A stretch of DNA of 64,000 nt from Tumebacillus amylolyticus (GTDB taxonomy: Bacteria; Bacillota; Bacilli; Tumebacillales; Tumebacillaceae): assembly GCF_016722965.1 (NCBI RefSeq), contig NZ_JAEQNB010000007.1:1-64000 (forward strand). Reading direction: 5' to 3'. Position numbers and translations under genes: made by a program. Below are positions 14,768-30,008 of this stretch, in pieces. The notes under the pieces were generated by a model, which searched no databases, was not told where the DNA came from, and was given only the letters and a program-made list of their open reading frames with translations. The stretch's first letter is position 1, and each line of letters begins with the position of its first letter.

Positions 14768-15736
14768 ATGTCCCAATCTCAATCTCATACCGAAGATCTC
14801 GAACTGGAATCGGAATCCCTCTCGTGGACCATCGAGGAGGAGCAAGCCGGAGAGCGCATCGACAAGTTGCTCGCGGAGCTGATTCCCAACGTCTCGCGCT
14901 CGCAAGTCCAAGAGCTGATTGAATCTCAACACGTCTTGGTACAGGACAAGAAACCCAAGTCCAACTATAAAGTAAAAACAGGCGATGTCCTCACCGTCAC
15001 GCTCCCTGAACCGGAGCAAGCGTCCATCGAAGCGGAGGACATCCCGCTCGATGTGCGGTACGAAGACGCAGACGTCATCGTCGTCAACAAACCGCGCGGC
15101 ATGGTCGTTCACCCGGCGGCCGGACATTACTCGGGGACGTTGGTCAACGCGCTGATGTTCCATTGCAAAGACCTCTCCGGCATCAACGGAGAAGTCCGCC
15201 CCGGCATCGTCCACCGCATCGACAAGGATACGTCCGGCCTGCTCATGGCTGCCAAAAACGACGTGGCCCATCGCCACCTCGCCGAACAGCTCAAAGAACA
15301 TACCGTCACCCGCAAGTACCTCGCGGTCGTTCACGGTGTGATCCAGCATGACCTCGGCACCGTCGACGCACCGATCGGTCGCCATCCGGTTCACCGCCAG
15401 CAGCAGGCCGTTCTGCGGGAGGGCGGTCGTGAGGCGATTACGCACTTCCAAGTGATCGAGCGCTTGCCCAATCATACGGTCGTGGAATTGAAGCTCGAGA
15501 CGGGCCGCACACACCAGATTCGCGTCCACATGGATTTCATCGGCCACCCGCTCGTCGGCGACCCGAAGTACGGAAACCAAAAGCGCAATCGCTTCGGCGA
15601 CATCGTCGACGGACAAGCGTTGCACGCACAGGTGCTCGGGTTTGTTCATCCGCGCACGGGCGAATACTTAGAGTTCTCGACAGACGTTCCGGAAGAACTG
15701 CAAAAACTGATCGACTTTTTGCGACATGACGCTTGA
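14768..15736 (+). CDS. rluD: RluA/RluD-family pseudouridine synthase (YlyB)
   Basis: 322 residues. An N-terminal S4-like RNA-binding domain (RIDKLLAELIPNVSRSQVQELI, about 32-90) is followed by the pseudouridine synthase domain with the catalytic motif HRIDKDTSGLL and the later GRTHQIRVHM. It isomerises uridine in rRNA. The short gap from lspA (10 bases, containing GGAGGAAG) indicates co-transcription. B. subtilis calls the protein in this position YlyB; the exact target uridine is not provable here. The stop codon lies within the -35 region of the pyr promoter. Confidence 0.95.
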   Translation: MSQSQSHTEDLELESESLSWTIEEEQAGERIDKLLAELIPNVSRSQVQELIESQHVLVQDKKPKSNYKVKTGDVLTVTLPEPEQASIEAEDIPLDVRYEDADVIVVNKPRGMVVHPAAGHYSGTLVNALMFHCKDLSGINGEVRPGIVHRIDKDTSGLLMAAKNDVAHRHLAEQLKEHTVTRKYLAVVHGVIQHDLGTVDAPIGRHPVHRQQQAVLREGGREAITHFQVIERLPNHTVVELKLETGRTHQIRVHMDFIGHPLVGDPKYGNQKRNRFGDIVDGQALHAQVLGFVHPRTGEYLEFSTDVPEELQKLIDFLRHDA

Positions 15737-15761
15737 CGAATGCGTAAAGGATTGGTAGACT
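15733..15761 (+). promoter_or_regulatory. Sigma-A promoter of the pyr operon
   Basis: TTGACG (15733-15738, overlapping the rluD stop), 17-base spacer, TAGACT (15756-15761). It initiates the leader carrying the first PyrR attenuator. Confidence 0.75.
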
Positions 15762-16477
<716 letters not shown>

Positions 16478-16499
16478 CGGATGTAACACACAATAACGG

Positions 16500-16625
16500 A
16501 AGCACTCTTTAATCGGGTCCTGTGAGGCGCGCAAGGGTGTACGGCTCGGCTGGGAGCGGTCTGCGGATCGCTTGGTGGTCGGCGTGTACCCTCTCGGCGC
16601 CTGCGCAGGAGAGGGTTTTTTCTTA
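16500..16625 (+). promoter_or_regulatory. PyrR-dependent attenuator between pyrR and pyrP
   Basis: PyrR-binding loop AATCGGGTCCTGTGAGGCG (around 16511-16530), then the terminator ACCCTCTC..GGAGAGGGT (16588-16615) followed by T6. Confidence 0.88.
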
Positions 16626-16641
16626 GAGGAGGACGTACAAC

Positions 16642-17889
16642 GTGGCAAAACAACAACGCATCGTAGACGTGCAAGAACGTCTGCCGCTCGGTGAATCTCT
16701 CCCGCTTTCCCTGCAACATTTGTTCGCAATGTTTGGTTCGACGGTGCTGGTGCCGTTCTTGACGGGGTTGAATCCGTCGATCGCCTTGCTGACGAGCGGG
16801 ATCGGGACGCTGCTCTACATCTTGCTGACGAAGGGCATGATTCCGGGGTATCTCGGGTCGTCGTTCGCCTTCATCGGGCCGATCATCGCCGTCAGCAAGT
16901 CGCAAGGGGTGGGGGCGGCGCTGTTCGGTTGCTTGCTGTCGGGGGTGGTGTACATCATCGTCGCAGGGATCATCCGCACGTCCGGTACGCGTTGGTTGGA
17001 TCGTCTGTTGCCTCCTGTGGTGGTCGGGTCGATCGTCATCGTCATCGGCCTCGGGTTGGCGGGAGTCGCCGTCGACATGGCTTCGAAAGATTGGACGGTG
17101 GCTTCGGTCGCTCTGTTGATCGCGATTGTGGCGAGTGCTTTTTTCAGAGGGTTCCTCGGGGTGATTCCGATTCTGCTGGGGATCATCGGAGGGTTTGTGT
17201 TTGCAGCGATTCGAGGGCTGGTCGATTTTAGCGCGGTGGGGAAAGCAGCATGGTTCGCCATGCCGGAGTTTACGATGCCGCACGCTTCGTGGACGGCCGC
17301 GATTGTGATCGCACCGGTGGCGTTGGTGACGATTGCCGAGCATATCGGGCATCTGTTGGTGACGCAGAACATCGTCGGGCGGGACTTGATGAAGAATCCG
17401 GGCTTGCACCGTTCGATGCTCGGTGACGGTGTGGCAACGGCGCTGGCCGGTTTGGTTGGCGGTCCGCCGAGCACGACGTACGGCGAGAACATCGGGGTTA
17501 TGGCGATTACGCGCGTCTACTCCGTCTGGGTTATCGGCGGGGCGGCGGTGTTCGCGGTGCTGTTCTCCTTCATCGGGAAGTTCTCCGCGATGATCACTTC
17601 GATTCCGGTGCCGGTTATGGGCGGCATCTCGATCCTGCTGTTCGGGATCATCGCATCGGCAGGTTTGCGCATGCTGGTGGAAAGCGGGATCAATTATACG
17701 CACAAACGCAATCTGATCATCTCAAGCGTCATTTTGGTGCTCGGGGTGGGCGGTGCGAAAATTAATATCGGCGATCTTCAGATCGAAGGCATGGCTCTGG
17801 CGACGTTCGCCGGCATCTTGCTCAACCTCGTGCTTCCGCGCGGGCTGAATGAGGACGATGCGGCGGAGTCCGAGCAGGTCGTGCATTAA
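16642..17889 (+). CDS. pyrP: Uracil permease
   Basis: 415 residues with about 12-14 hydrophobic segments. It begins LPLGESLPLSLQHLFAMFGSTVLVPFLTGLNPS, the nucleobase:cation symporter-2 signature, and contains the later PPSTTYGENIGVMAITRVYS motif. The GTG at 16642 is preceded by AGAGGAGG. It imports uracil and is controlled by attenuators on both sides of the gene. Confidence 0.96.
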   Translation: MAKQQRIVDVQERLPLGESLPLSLQHLFAMFGSTVLVPFLTGLNPSIALLTSGIGTLLYILLTKGMIPGYLGSSFAFIGPIIAVSKSQGVGAALFGCLLSGVVYIIVAGIIRTSGTRWLDRLLPPVVVGSIVIVIGLGLAGVAVDMASKDWTVASVALLIAIVASAFFRGFLGVIPILLGIIGGFVFAAIRGLVDFSAVGKAAWFAMPEFTMPHASWTAAIVIAPVALVTIAEHIGHLLVTQNIVGRDLMKNPGLHRSMLGDGVATALAGLVGGPPSTTYGENIGVMAITRVYSVWVIGGAAVFAVLFSFIGKFSAMITSIPVPVMGGISILLFGIIASAGLRMLVESGINYTHKRNLIISSVILVLGVGGAKINIGDLQIEGMALATFAGILLNLVLPRGLNEDDAAESEQVVH

Positions 17890-17894
17890 ACATA

Positions 17895-18016
17895 GTCATC
17901 ACCTTTAATTCAATCCGAGAGGTTGGGAAGGTGAGTCGCCATTCGAAGAGACAGGTGTTCACTGTCTGTTTGGGTATAGGCTCCCTTCCCGGTTGTGGAA
18001 TGGGAGTCTTTTTTTA
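17895..18016 (+). promoter_or_regulatory. PyrR-dependent attenuator between pyrP and pyrB
   Basis: Stem CACCTT (17900-17905) / AAGGTG (17928-17933) enclosing the PyrR-binding loop CAATCCGAGAGGTTGGG, the closest of the three to the consensus. A hairpin AGACAG/CTGTCT follows, then the terminator GGCTCCC (17979-17985) / GGGAGTC (18002-18008) with T7. Confidence 0.92.
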
Positions 18017-18040
18017 CAGAATTTGAGAGGGGTTGCCGAG

Positions 18041-19000
18041 ATGTATCATGTGTTGAGTGCGCACCAGTTTGATCGTGGTCAGTTGGATGAGCTGTTCAAG
18101 ACGGCAGACATTATGGAGTTCAATGCGCGCAAGGGCGGGTTGAATTTGCTCGGTGGGAAGATTATGGCGGCGCTGTTTTTTGAGCCGAGTACGCGGACGC
18201 GGTTTAGTTTTGAGTCGGCGATGATGCGGCTTGGCGGGACGGTCATTTCCACGGAGAATGCGGCTCAGTTTTCGTCGGCGATCAAGGGAGAGACGCTTGA
18301 GGACAGCATTCGGGTGATCTCTTCTTATGCAGATGTGATTGTCATGCGCCATAACGAAGTCGGCGCCGCGATGCGGGCTGCGAAAGTGGCGACGGTGCCG
18401 GTCATCAACGCGGGGGACGGCGCGGGAGAACATCCGACGCAGTCTCTGCTGGACTTGTACACGATTCAAAAAGAGATCGGACGGGTCGATGGGGTGAAGG
18501 TGGCGATGATCGGCGATCTCACCTACGGACGAACGGTGCATTCGCTGGCGTACCTCTTGGCAAAGTATGAGGGGGTTCAGATGTACTTCGTCTCTCCTGA
18601 GAACTGCCCGATCCCGGAGAAGGTCAAGGCGTTTTTGGATGAAAAAGGGGTCGAGTATTTCGAGGAGACCGATTTGGAAAAAGTGGCGGAGGTCGTGGAT
18701 GTGCTCTACATGACCCGCATTCAAAAGGAACGCTTCCCGAATGAGGAAGAGTATACGAAGGCGGCGGGGGTTTACAAGATCGACAGTGGGTTGTTGTCGA
18801 GGATGAAGAAAAAGTCGATCATCCTGCATCCGCTGCCGAGAGCGGGGGAGATTGCGGCGGAGGTGGATGATGATCCGCGAGCTGCGTATTTCCGTCAGGC
18901 GAAGAACGGGGTATATATTCGGATGGCGTTGCTGGCGTATTGCTTGGAAGAAGGGGCTGTGGAGAGGGATACGACGGCGGTGGAGAGCTTGCTGAAGTAA
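18041..19000 (+). CDS. pyrB: Aspartate carbamoyltransferase
   Basis: 319 residues. The carbamoyl-phosphate motif FFEPSTRTRFSFESAM (about 45-60) and aspartate-domain motifs including the late HPLPRAGE are intact. It condenses carbamoyl phosphate and aspartate, the committed step. ATG 18041 follows GAGAGGGG; upstream in-frame extension would enter the terminator. Confidence 0.98.
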   Translation: MYHVLSAHQFDRGQLDELFKTADIMEFNARKGGLNLLGGKIMAALFFEPSTRTRFSFESAMMRLGGTVISTENAAQFSSAIKGETLEDSIRVISSYADVIVMRHNEVGAAMRAAKVATVPVINAGDGAGEHPTQSLLDLYTIQKEIGRVDGVKVAMIGDLTYGRTVHSLAYLLAKYEGVQMYFVSPENCPIPEKVKAFLDEKGVEYFEETDLEKVAEVVDVLYMTRIQKERFPNEEEYTKAAGVYKIDSGLLSRMKKKSIILHPLPRAGEIAAEVDDDPRAAYFRQAKNGVYIRMALLAYCLEEGAVERDTTAVESLLK

Positions 19001-19074
19001 GAGAGAGGCTTACTGGGCGCGGGGTCTTGGCGGGCTCCCGTCCGCTTGCGTACATTTCAGAGGAGGGATTTTTG

Positions 19075-20361
19075 ATGGGCTTGTTGCTTAGAGGCGGTCG
19101 TGTGTTGAATTTGGAGAACGGTGAGCTCGAATCTCGCGATGTTCTCGTCGAGGGGAAAAAAGTCGCTCGCATCGCGAGCTCGATTGAGGCGGATGCACAT
19201 GAGGTGGTGGACCTCGGAGGTCATGTGGTTCTGCCGGGCTTCATCGATATGCATGTTCATCTGCGTCAACCGGGGTTTGAGGGGAAGGAAACGATTGAGA
19301 CCGGTTCGAAGGCAGCCGCTCGCGGCGGCTACACGAAGGTCGCGTGCATGCCGAACACCCGCCCGGTTTTGGATACTCCCGAATTGATGAAGTACGTGTA
19401 TGACGTTGCACAGCGAGAGGGCTCTTGCTCGGTTCTGCCGTACGGCTCGATTTCGAAGGGGGAGCTTGGCGAGGAACTCACCGACATCGCCGCTCTTCGC
19501 GCCGCAGGCGCAGTGGGGATTACGGATGATGGGGTGGGGGTTCAGTCTTCGTCACTGATGCGCGAAGCGATGCGCATCGCCGCATCGCTCGATGTGCCGG
19601 TTGTGATTCACTCGGAGGACGAGGATCTGGCGAAGGATGGGTGCATGAACGAAGGCGTCGTTTCGAAGCGCTTGGGTCTGCCGGGGATTCCCGGATTGGC
19701 GGAGAGTGCCATGATTGCACGCGATATTCTACTGGCTCAAGAGACGGGGGCTCATCTGCATGTGTGCCACATCTCCGACGCTTGGTCGGTTGAACTGGTT
19801 CGCTGGGCGAAGTCCATGGGACTTCGCGTGACGACGGAGGTTACGCCGCATCACTTGTTGCTGACAGAGTCGATCATCGACGAAACCGACGGCGCCGACG
19901 CAAACATGAAGGTAAACCCGCCGCTTCGCACGGAATTGGATCGCCAAGCCTGCTTGAAAGGCTTGCTGGACGGCACGATCGACATGATCGCAACCGACCA
20001 CGCTCCCCATATGGAGGAGGAGAAAAAACGCCCGTTCCGCACCGCTCCGTTCGGTTTCGTCGGTCTCGAGTTCGCTTTCCCGGTTCTGTACACCGAACTG
20101 GTTGAAAAAAGCAGTGCACTGTCGCTCCACGAACTCGTCAAAAAATTCGCCACCAATCCGGCAGATGTCTTCAAACTGAGCGGCGGTCGCATCGTCGAAG
20201 GCGAAGTCGCCGACATCACGGTCGTCGATTTGGAGAGTGAACGAGCCATCAACCCGGACGAGTTCTTCTCCAAGGGTCGCAACACGCCGTTCGCAGGCCA
20301 AAAAGCCAAGGGCTGGACGGTTCTCACCGTCAACGAAGGTCGAATCACGTACAAAGCGTAA
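19075..20361 (+). CDS. pyrC: Dihydroorotase
   Basis: 428 residues, amidohydrolase superfamily. The metal motif DMHVHLRQPG (about 58-67) and the late ATDHAPH motif are present. It cyclises carbamoyl aspartate to dihydroorotate. ATG 19075 follows AGAGGAGGG. The 74-base gap after pyrB shows no terminator, so it is in the same operon. Confidence 0.98.
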   Translation: MGLLLRGGRVLNLENGELESRDVLVEGKKVARIASSIEADAHEVVDLGGHVVLPGFIDMHVHLRQPGFEGKETIETGSKAAARGGYTKVACMPNTRPVLDTPELMKYVYDVAQREGSCSVLPYGSISKGELGEELTDIAALRAAGAVGITDDGVGVQSSSLMREAMRIAASLDVPVVIHSEDEDLAKDGCMNEGVVSKRLGLPGIPGLAESAMIARDILLAQETGAHLHVCHISDAWSVELVRWAKSMGLRVTTEVTPHHLLLTESIIDETDGADANMKVNPPLRTELDRQACLKGLLDGTIDMIATDHAPHMEEEKKRPFRTAPFGFVGLEFAFPVLYTELVEKSSALSLHELVKKFATNPADVFKLSGGRIVEGEVADITVVDLESERAINPDEFFSKGRNTPFAGQKAKGWTVLTVNEGRITYKA

Positions 20362-20393
20362 CAACACGAGTCTTACAGAAGGGTGGAGGAGCC

Positions 20394-21476
20394 ATGAGAG
20401 CGAGATTGATTTTGGAAGACGGAACGGTCTTCGAAGGCGTAGCCTTCGGAGCAGAGGGCGAATCGTTTGGGGAGGTTGTGTTCAACACCGGCATGACCGG
20501 GTACCAGGAGGTTCTGACCGACCCGTCGTACTACGGACAGATCGTGACGATGACGTTCCCGCTGATCGGGAACTACGGCGTCAACGTCGATGACATCGAA
20601 TCGGCTCACCCGCATGTGCGGGGGTTCGTCGTGCGCGAATGGGCCGAACATCCGAGCAACTGGCGCAACCGTGGCGACTTGGACGCCTACTTGAAACGCA
20701 ACAACATTTTGGGCATCCACGGCATCGACACCCGCATGCTCACGAAAAAAATCCGTGTGCGCGGCACGATGGCAGGCGTCATCACAACGCTTGACACATC
20801 GGTCGAAGAGTACGTCTCAAAACTCAACACCGACAACTTGCTCCCGCGCGATCAAGTTGCTCGCGTGACGACGAAATCGACCTATCGTTGCCCCGGCGAA
20901 CAACGCCGCATCGTAGCGATGGACTTCGGCATGAAGTCGGGCGTTCTGCGCTCGTTGGTCGCTCGCGGCTGTGACGTCACCGTCGTTCCGGCGCACACCA
21001 GCGCCGAAGAGATTCTGAACTGGGAGCCGCACGGCGTCATGCTGTCCAACGGCCCCGGCGACCCCGCCGACCTGCACGAGATCATCGAGACCGTGCGCGC
21101 ACTGCTTGGAAAAGTGCCGATCTTCGGCATCTGCCTCGGGCACCAATTGATCTCGCTGGCGTGCGGAGCCAAGACCGACCGTCTGAAATTCGGCCACCGC
21201 GGCGCCAACCACCCGGTCAAAGACCTGCTGAACGGCCGCTGCTACATCACGTCCCAAAACCACGGCTATGTAGTCGTGCCCGAATCGCTCGAAGGGACAG
21301 GCCTTGAACTGACGCACATCAACCAAAATGACGGCTCCGTAGAGGGCGTCCAACATACGAAGTATCCGGCATTCTGCGTGCAGTACCACCCGGAAGCACG
21401 CCCGGGTCCGGACGATTCCGATTATCTGTTTGACCGTTTCATGGACATGATCGATAAGCACTGGGAGGCGAAGTAA
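20394..21476 (+). CDS. carA: Carbamoyl-phosphate synthase small (glutaminase) subunit
   Basis: 360 residues. An N-terminal CPSase small-chain domain (RARLILEDGTVFEG...NTGMTGYQEVLTDPSY) precedes a class-I glutamine amidotransferase with nucleophile Cys in FGICLGHQL and the His-Glu pair in YHPEA. It supplies ammonia to CarB. In the pyr operon this is the pyrimidine-specific pyrAA. GGGTGGAGGAGCC precedes the ATG. Confidence 0.98.
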   Translation: MRARLILEDGTVFEGVAFGAEGESFGEVVFNTGMTGYQEVLTDPSYYGQIVTMTFPLIGNYGVNVDDIESAHPHVRGFVVREWAEHPSNWRNRGDLDAYLKRNNILGIHGIDTRMLTKKIRVRGTMAGVITTLDTSVEEYVSKLNTDNLLPRDQVARVTTKSTYRCPGEQRRIVAMDFGMKSGVLRSLVARGCDVTVVPAHTSAEEILNWEPHGVMLSNGPGDPADLHEIIETVRALLGKVPIFGICLGHQLISLACGAKTDRLKFGHRGANHPVKDLLNGRCYITSQNHGYVVVPESLEGTGLELTHINQNDGSVEGVQHTKYPAFCVQYHPEARPGPDDSDYLFDRFMDMIDKHWEAK

Positions 21477-21479
21477 ACC

Positions 21480-24668
<3,189 letters not shown>

Positions 24669-24689
24669 AGAAAAAAGGGGCGTGAGAGC

Positions 24690-26368
<1,679 letters not shown>

Positions 26369-26403
26369 CGTGCCTGCGGCACGAAGAACGGGAGAGATCA
26401 CGA

Positions 26404-27147
26404 ATGACCACGCAAAGCCCCGCTGAGAAAATTTTCGTCGCCCTCGACTACGACAACATGGACGACGCCCTGCGTCTCGCCGACCGCCTCGGCGATACGA
26501 TTCGCACGATGAAAGTCGGATTGCAACTCTTTTTCAAAAGCGGCCCGGTCATTCTCGACCGCCTGCATGATATGGGCTTCCAAGTGTTCATGGACTGCAA
26601 ATTCCACGACATCCCGAACACCGTTGCAGGCGCATCCGATTCTGTGACTTCGCACGGCGTCTACATGTTCAACGTCCACGTCGGCGGAGGAGTCGAGATG
26701 ATGCGCCGCGCCAAGCAAGCGGCGATCACCCGTGCCGAATCCCTCGGCATCGCCGTCCCGAAAGTGATCGGCGTCACCCAATTGACTTCAACCACGCAAA
26801 GCGTCATGAACGACGAAATCGGCATCCTCGGCGACGTTGGCGAGTCTGTGATTTCCTACGCGCGACTCGCTCAGCAAGCCGGACTCGACGGTGTCGTAGC
26901 GTCCGGGCACGAAATTCAAGGAATCCGCGAAGCTTGCGGTTCCGACTTCTTGACCGTCATCCCCGGCATCCGCCCGACTTGGGCGGAGGCGAACGACCAA
27001 GCGCGCATCATGACGCCGACCGAAGCCCTGCGCGCAGGTGCATCCTATCTCGTCATCGGACGTGCCATTACGCATGCTGACGACCCGCGCGCCGCAGCAC
27101 TGCGCATACTCGAAGAAGTTCAAGCATCGGAGGGAGCCATCTCATGA
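26404..27147 (+). CDS. pyrF: Orotidine 5'-phosphate decarboxylase
   Basis: 247 residues. The catalytic D-x-K-x-x-D pattern appears in FMDCKFHDIPNTV, and the C-terminal phosphate-binding segment in PGIRP and YLVIGRAIT. It makes UMP from OMP. Start at ATG 26404 after GAACGGGAGAG. Its stop overlaps pyrE as ATGA. Confidence 0.98.
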   Translation: MTTQSPAEKIFVALDYDNMDDALRLADRLGDTIRTMKVGLQLFFKSGPVILDRLHDMGFQVFMDCKFHDIPNTVAGASDSVTSHGVYMFNVHVGGGVEMMRRAKQAAITRAESLGIAVPKVIGVTQLTSTTQSVMNDEIGILGDVGESVISYARLAQQAGLDGVVASGHEIQGIREACGSDFLTVIPGIRPTWAEANDQARIMTPTEALRAGASYLVIGRAITHADDPRAAALRILEEVQASEGAIS

Positions 27148-27776
27148 CCACCAGACCCATCGGAGACAAAATCGCCAAAGCCCTGCTCGACATCCAAGCT
27201 GTCGCACTCAAACCGCACGACCCGTTCATCTGGTCCTCGGGACTGCGTTCGCCGATCTACTGCGACAACCGTTTGACGATCTCCTACCCGGAAATTCGCG
27301 ACATGATCGCGGACGGTTTCGTGGAATTGATCAAGGAACAATTCGGCGACGTCGACGTGATCGCCGGAGCGGCCACGGGCGGTGTTCCGCACGCAGCATG
27401 GGTTGCGCAGAAACTCGGAAAACCGATGATCTACGTCCGTTCTTCCGCCAAAAAGCACGGCACCGGCAACATGGTCGAAGGCGTGCTGCGTGAAGGCCAA
27501 ACGGTCGTCATCATCGAAGACCTGATCTCCACGGGAGGCTCCTCGCTCAACGTCGTCGAAGGCGTTCGCCAAGCAGGGGGCACCGTCGCCGGCGTCGCCG
27601 CGATCTTCTCCTATGAATTCCAGAAAGCCGTCGAGAACTTCCAAGCAGCCGATTGCAAATTCGCAACGCTGTCTTCCTACTCCAAATTGCTTCCCATCGC
27701 AGTCCAAGAGAACTACGTCACCGCCGACGACCTCGAGCTTCTCCGCAAGTGGAAGGACGCACCGGACCAGTTCTAA
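27144..27776 (+). CDS. pyrE: Orotate phosphoribosyltransferase
   Basis: 210 residues. The type-I PRPP motif TVVIIEDLISTGGSS and the orotate-binding N-terminal part (FIWSSGLRSPIYCDNR) are present. ATG 27144 overlaps the pyrF stop. It is the last gene of the UMP operon, followed by a strong terminator. Confidence 0.98.
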   Translation: MTTRPIGDKIAKALLDIQAVALKPHDPFIWSSGLRSPIYCDNRLTISYPEIRDMIADGFVELIKEQFGDVDVIAGAATGGVPHAAWVAQKLGKPMIYVRSSAKKHGTGNMVEGVLREGQTVVIIEDLISTGGSSLNVVEGVRQAGGTVAGVAAIFSYEFQKAVENFQAADCKFATLSSYSKLLPIAVQENYVTADDLELLRKWKDAPDQF

Positions 27777-27792
27777 TCTAAAAAGTATCGAA

Positions 27793-27824
27793 AAAAAACC
27801 CCTTCACGCACGAAGGGGTTTTTT
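27793..27824. terminator. Bidirectional terminator, pyr operon end / germination operon 1 end
   Basis: Stem AACCCCTTC (27797-27805) / GAAGGGGTT (27812-27820) flanked by A8 and T6. Confidence 0.93.
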
Positions 27825-27825
27825 C

Positions 27826-28926
27826 TCATTCTATCGAGCCGGAACCTCGAGATTCTACGCTCACATTCACGTTGAAGCTAATTTTTTTGTACATCGCTTT
27901 CCAATCTTTCACTTCTTGTTCCATCTCGTCCCAGTGCGTCGCACGATACAGCAACCCGAACTCGTAGGGGTCGAGGTTTTCGTCACGGAACCTTGTCAAC
28001 AAGTTTTCCACTTTTTTCTTGAAATCCTTGGAGAGCAGACGTTCCACCTCGTGCATTTCGCTTTCGTTCACTCGGCCGCGACCCACGCGCTCGACGATGG
28101 TGCCGCTCAACTTGACATCCACTTGGGCGGTCGGTTTTGGCGATGATTCCAGACGCCGTTTGATCTTGACTTGGTCCACATGGAACACGTACTTTCGGTC
28201 CCCCTCCGGAATTACGTATTCGTATTTGTTTTGGGTATGTGTGAGCGTGTTAAACAGTCGCGTTTCCTCAGGAGAGAGCTTGAGTGCGGCTTTTTTGCCG
28301 TCCATAACATAGGCGCTGTCGATGATGAAGTGGCCTTTGCGCGCTTGGATGAGCGGCAAGACGGGAGAACTGCCGGGTTCCTCGTTGCTGCGGTAGAAAT
28401 CAAACAAATAGCGGGAGACGGTAAACTCCGATTCCACCCCGATCTGTCCAAACGAGAGGAACAGCGCATTGGAGGGGAGGCGTTCGAAACTCGGTCGGAC
28501 ATTCAACGCCCGTTCGGCACTGGGGGTAACGACACCCACCCAGGCGATTCGTTGCAAGAACCGAGTGCGAATTGCCCAATTCAGCACATCGGTGTAGTCC
28601 TTCTTGGCCAGCGACTCGCCGATCATCAGCATCTTGGCATGACCGAAATCAAACTCTTTGTCCACGTTGGCTTTCAGACGCTGAATGGCGTTGGAGATCG
28701 TGCTGTCGTCGACACCGTAGACTTCAAAGTCCTCCTTGCCCATTTGTACCTGACCGCGCGGGATCGCGACTTTCACGGAGACGTGAAACGTTTTTTCCGG
28801 GTCACTCGATTTGTCGACTCCTATTGAAACGACGAAAAACCGCTTGTCGATGTCCTTAAACTCACAGCCGCTGAGAACCAAGGAGGAGCAGAGGAGCAAC
28901 ACGAACAAGACCTTCTGCCATTTCAT
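27826..28926 (-). CDS. GerC-type spore germination lipoprotein (receptor 1 subunit C)
   Basis: 366 residues. A signal peptide ends in lipobox LVLSGC, giving a lipid-anchored outer-face protein. The GerAC signatures KDIDKRFFVVSIGVDK near the N-terminus and a late LLSKDFKKKVENLL region are present. It forms the C subunit of a GerA-type nutrient germinant receptor in the spore inner membrane. ATG 28926 shares ATGA with the upstream B-subunit stop; a GTG at 28941 lies inside the ribosome site and is rejected. Last gene of operon 1. Confidence 0.93.
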   Translation of the reverse strand: MKWQKVLFVLLLCSSLVLSGCEFKDIDKRFFVVSIGVDKSSDPEKTFHVSVKVAIPRGQVQMGKEDFEVYGVDDSTISNAIQRLKANVDKEFDFGHAKMLMIGESLAKKDYTDVLNWAIRTRFLQRIAWVGVVTPSAERALNVRPSFERLPSNALFLSFGQIGVESEFTVSRYLFDFYRSNEEPGSSPVLPLIQARKGHFIIDSAYVMDGKKAALKLSPEETRLFNTLTHTQNKYEYVIPEGDRKYVFHVDQVKIKRRLESSPKPTAQVDVKLSGTIVERVGRGRVNESEMHEVERLLSKDFKKKVENLLTRFRDENLDPYEFGLLYRATHWDEMEQEVKDWKAMYKKISFNVNVSVESRGSGSIE

Positions 28927-30008
28927 GACGATTTCTTCCACCTCCTTACGCCGTACATCACGACGGCGACCAATGAGATCTCGGCAAATAGACGAAAGGT
29001 CAGCCAGCGCGTCGCAAAACTGTACATCTCATGCTCGTTGCCCAGCACTTTTTGCAAGGCCAAGGTTAGGAGAAAAAAAACGCCCAAGACGATCTGACGG
29101 CGTCTTTTCTTCGGCATCGAAAACAGACTGTCGAACAGTTGGCAGCCGACATGCCAGTGGACGATCGTGGAGATGGTCGACAGGGCCAAGTAGAGGATCA
29201 AGAACGGACCCAACACGCGCTCAATGAAGAAAAACTCCATGCGCATCGCATCGGCGGTGGCGACCCACGGGAACGAATAGTGCTCGACCGAATACGACCC
29301 GAGAAATCCAATGGGGATCAGGAACGAGGTCATGATGATCGAAAAGCCGAGCAGACCCATGATCAGATAATGAATCTTGCGCAAACGGGCCGGAAAACTG
29401 CGGGAGAAAATCAACATGTTCGTATACCCGGAAAACACATACGTCGTCGCGCCGATTCCCTTCAGACTGGGAGCGTTCCACGTATGGGTTATGACGTCCG
29501 TGACCTCGATCCAATTCATGGTCTTGGAGAACAACGACTTGCCGAGCAAAAACACGACCAATGGCACGACGACGATGAAGACCACTTCCACCCCGTACAT
29601 CAACAGATCGGACTCCATATAGCTCACCCCGACCACCAAAAGCAACAATATGCCGAGGATCAGCATCGACGACGTCTCCGGGGAGAGGAAGCGGCGCGTC
29701 ATCTCGGTGTAGGAAATCAGACTCGTCGCGCCCGCCGTCATCCAAAACAAACCGAGCAGAACGGTATAGGGCACACGAAACCACGTCGGGTAGGCGTTTT
29801 GCAGAACTTTGGGCAGGGTGAAGTGGTCGATTTTTTTCAACTGCATCGTGAACAAAATCAACAACGTCATCCCGATCAGAACCGATGCCACGGCAGAACT
29901 CATCCCGCCGCGAAAACGCTCTTCGATCAACACATGAGGGACGAACATCGTGACATTGGTCAGCATGTTTAAGCTGACGAGGTAGAAAAAGTAGCGATTT
30001 TCTCTCAC
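28923..30008 (-). CDS. GerB-type germination permease (receptor 1 subunit B)
   Basis: 361 residues with about ten hydrophobic segments, an APC-superfamily-like spore germination protein (GerAB family) thought to bind the germinant. GTG 30008 overlaps the A-subunit stop as GTGA. It lies between subunit A and subunit C genes in the standard ABC order. Confidence 0.92.
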   Translation of the reverse strand: MRENRYFFYLVSLNMLTNVTMFVPHVLIEERFRGGMSSAVASVLIGMTLLILFTMQLKKIDHFTLPKVLQNAYPTWFRVPYTVLLGLFWMTAGATSLISYTEMTRRFLSPETSSMLILGILLLLVVGVSYMESDLLMYGVEVVFIVVVPLVVFLLGKSLFSKTMNWIEVTDVITHTWNAPSLKGIGATTYVFSGYTNMLIFSRSFPARLRKIHYLIMGLLGFSIIMTSFLIPIGFLGSYSVEHYSFPWVATADAMRMEFFFIERVLGPFLILYLALSTISTIVHWHVGCQLFDSLFSMPKKRRRQIVLGVFFLLTLALQKVLGNEHEMYSFATRWLTFRLFAEISLVAVVMYGVRRWKKSS